Assembly: GCF_018811945.1 (NCBI RefSeq)
Contig: NZ_JACRVU010000005.1
Coordinates: 62,001-126,000 of the forward strand
DNA length: 64,000 nt
Direction: 5' to 3'
From: Gluconobacter sp. P1C6_b
Lineage (GTDB): Bacteria > Pseudomonadota > Alphaproteobacteria > Acetobacterales > Acetobacteraceae
Of this stretch, positions 63,402-64,000 are shown one piece after another. The notes beneath the pieces are model-generated. The model saw only the letters and a list, made by a program, of their open reading frames with translations. It was not told the origin of the DNA and made no database searches. The position numbers were made by a program, and so were the translations under genes. Positions within the stretch are counted from its first letter, which is position 1; every line of letters starts with the position of its first letter.

Positions 63402-63844
63402 GACGCCTCTTCCACCCGCAGCCCGGGCCCCACGGAACGCTCCGGCAGAACCGAACGCTGATACGCGACCGGAAACTGCCGGAGCTGCTTTTCCCACAAA
63501 GCCGGATCACCATTGCCGTCCTTCGGCAGAACAACACTGTCCACCCCGCAGCGACGCAGAAATGCCGCCTGATCCGGCAGGATATGACCTTCCGCCCGGA
63601 TCTCGCCCGAAAACCGCAGATATTCCCGAAGCTCCCGCGCCTGCGTGAACCCGCGCCCATCCCGGAAAACCGGAAACCGCAGCACCACAAGATCCAGCCG
63701 GTTCAGATAAGGCTTCAGAAGCGCAGGATCATCCGCACTTTCCAGCAGAACCGCCCGCGCATCATCCCGCTCCGCCAGTTCTGCAAGCGTCACCAGCACA
63801 TCATGAACCTGTGCCGAACGCTCGCCGAGTTCAAACAGTCTCAT
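63398..63844 (-). CDS. DUF934 protein of the sulfite reductase cluster
   Basis: 148 residues from ATG 63844, which lies within the end of the upstream reductase gene (14-base overlap); the frame extends eight codons further. DUF934 proteins, with a conserved DSVVLP-x-DGNGDPALWEKQLRQFP-type region, are regularly linked to cysI-type sulfite reductases and are thought to help the reduction step. FRDGRGFTQARELRE is the family core. The exact role is unknown. Confidence 0.8.
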   Translation of the reverse strand: MRLFELGERSAQVHDVLVTLAELAERDDARAVLLESADDPALLKPYLNRLDLVVLRFPVFRDGRGFTQARELREYLRFSGEIRAEGHILPDQAAFLRRCGVDSVVLPKDGNGDPALWEKQLRQFPVAYQRSVLPERSVGPGLRVEEAS

Positions 63845-63998
63845 AAGCCGCCTCCCTGAAAGGCTCATGCCCCAGACGTGTCAGTGTATCGAGGAATGTC
63901 TCCCCGCTCTCCCGGCGCCCGAGATAGCAGTCTACAAGCCGCGCAATCGCATCCACCGTTTCGTCTTCCGGCAGAGCTGCCCCCAGAATCGTCCCGAT
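63831..63998 (-). CDS. Sulfite/nitrite reductase haemoprotein, C-terminal fragment (cut by window end)
   Basis: Only the last 55 codons are visible, ending at TGA 63831-63833 and overlapping the DUF934 start. The peptide reads LPEDETVDAIARLVDCYLGRRESGETFLDTLTRLGHEPFREAAYE (given here in shortened view: LPEDETVDAI ... TRLGHEPFREA), a pattern matching the C-terminus of CysI-type ferredoxin/NADPH sulfite reductases in alphaproteobacteria. Catalytic siroheme and Fe-S Cys lie outside the window. Confidence 0.75.
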   Translation of the reverse strand: MGTILGAALPEDETVDAIARLVDCYLGRRESGETFLDTLTRLGHEPFREAAYETV

Positions 63999-64000
63999 CG

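Noticed and set aside
1-64000. tRNA, rRNA, CRISPR array or insertion sequence
   Set aside because: No cloverleaf-like arm sets, regularly spaced repeats or transposase-like genes were recognised on reading either strand; an Infernal/tRNAscan run would be needed to exclude small RNAs formally.

Overview
The window looks like a chromosomal segment of an acetic acid bacterium, most likely Gluconobacter or a close relative in the Acetobacteraceae (Alphaproteobacteria). The reasons are its high GC content, a membrane FAD/cytochrome c sugar-acid dehydrogenase operon of the gluconate/2-ketogluconate dehydrogenase type, the alphaproteobacterial order trpB-trpA-accD-folC, and many hypothetical lipoproteins of this family. 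Species was judged from gene content only.

Bases 1-30.9 kb are housekeeping and accessory chromosome. They hold the end of an OmpA-like gene, parE, an EamA exporter, a copper-uptake pair (DUF2946 protein plus OprC-like receptor), D-lactate dehydrogenase, mutL, a BamF-like lipoprotein, lspA and ileS. These are followed by a TraB/GumN protein, a Sel1-repeat protein, a Fur-box-preceded siderophore receptor, and a leftward run recX-CHAP lipoprotein-tatA-mtnB-mtnD-mtnC-ribF that links methionine salvage and flavin synthesis. Next come a D-aminopeptidase-like hydrolase and a rightward operon argD-argF-hslO plus two unknown genes. At 31.0-34.8 kb lies the three-gene dehydrogenase operon: Tat small subunit, GMC flavoprotein with a Cys cluster, and tri-haem cytochrome c.

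Bases 34.85-55.2 kb are the most unusual part. A compact leftward block encodes a nearly complete contractile-tailed (myovirus-type) particle: small and large terminase, portal, scaffold, capsid, connectors, sheath, tube, frameshifted tail chaperone, spike, hub, baseplate and fibres. I see no integrase, replication, lysis or attachment-site features. Its control region is readable. A divergent XRE-family regulator sits among at least four copies of the operator TGGCWnnnWGCCA. Two early genes are followed by a promoter that points straight into an intrinsic terminator just ahead of the structural operon, a layout like the lambda Q-pR'-tR' switch. The tail chaperone gene ends in a classical A AAA AAC slippery site with a downstream -1 frame whose stop overlaps the next start. 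The block is either a domesticated particle (cryptic phage, tail-like bacteriocin with head genes, or gene-transfer-agent-like element) or the structural half of a prophage whose other genes lie elsewhere.

Bases 55.5-64 kb return to core chromosome: dnaB, folC and accD leftward, an inserted HdeD-like membrane protein gene preceded by a large palindrome, trpA and trpB leftward, corA rightward, and a DUF934 gene with the end of a sulfite/nitrite reductase gene leftward at the edge.
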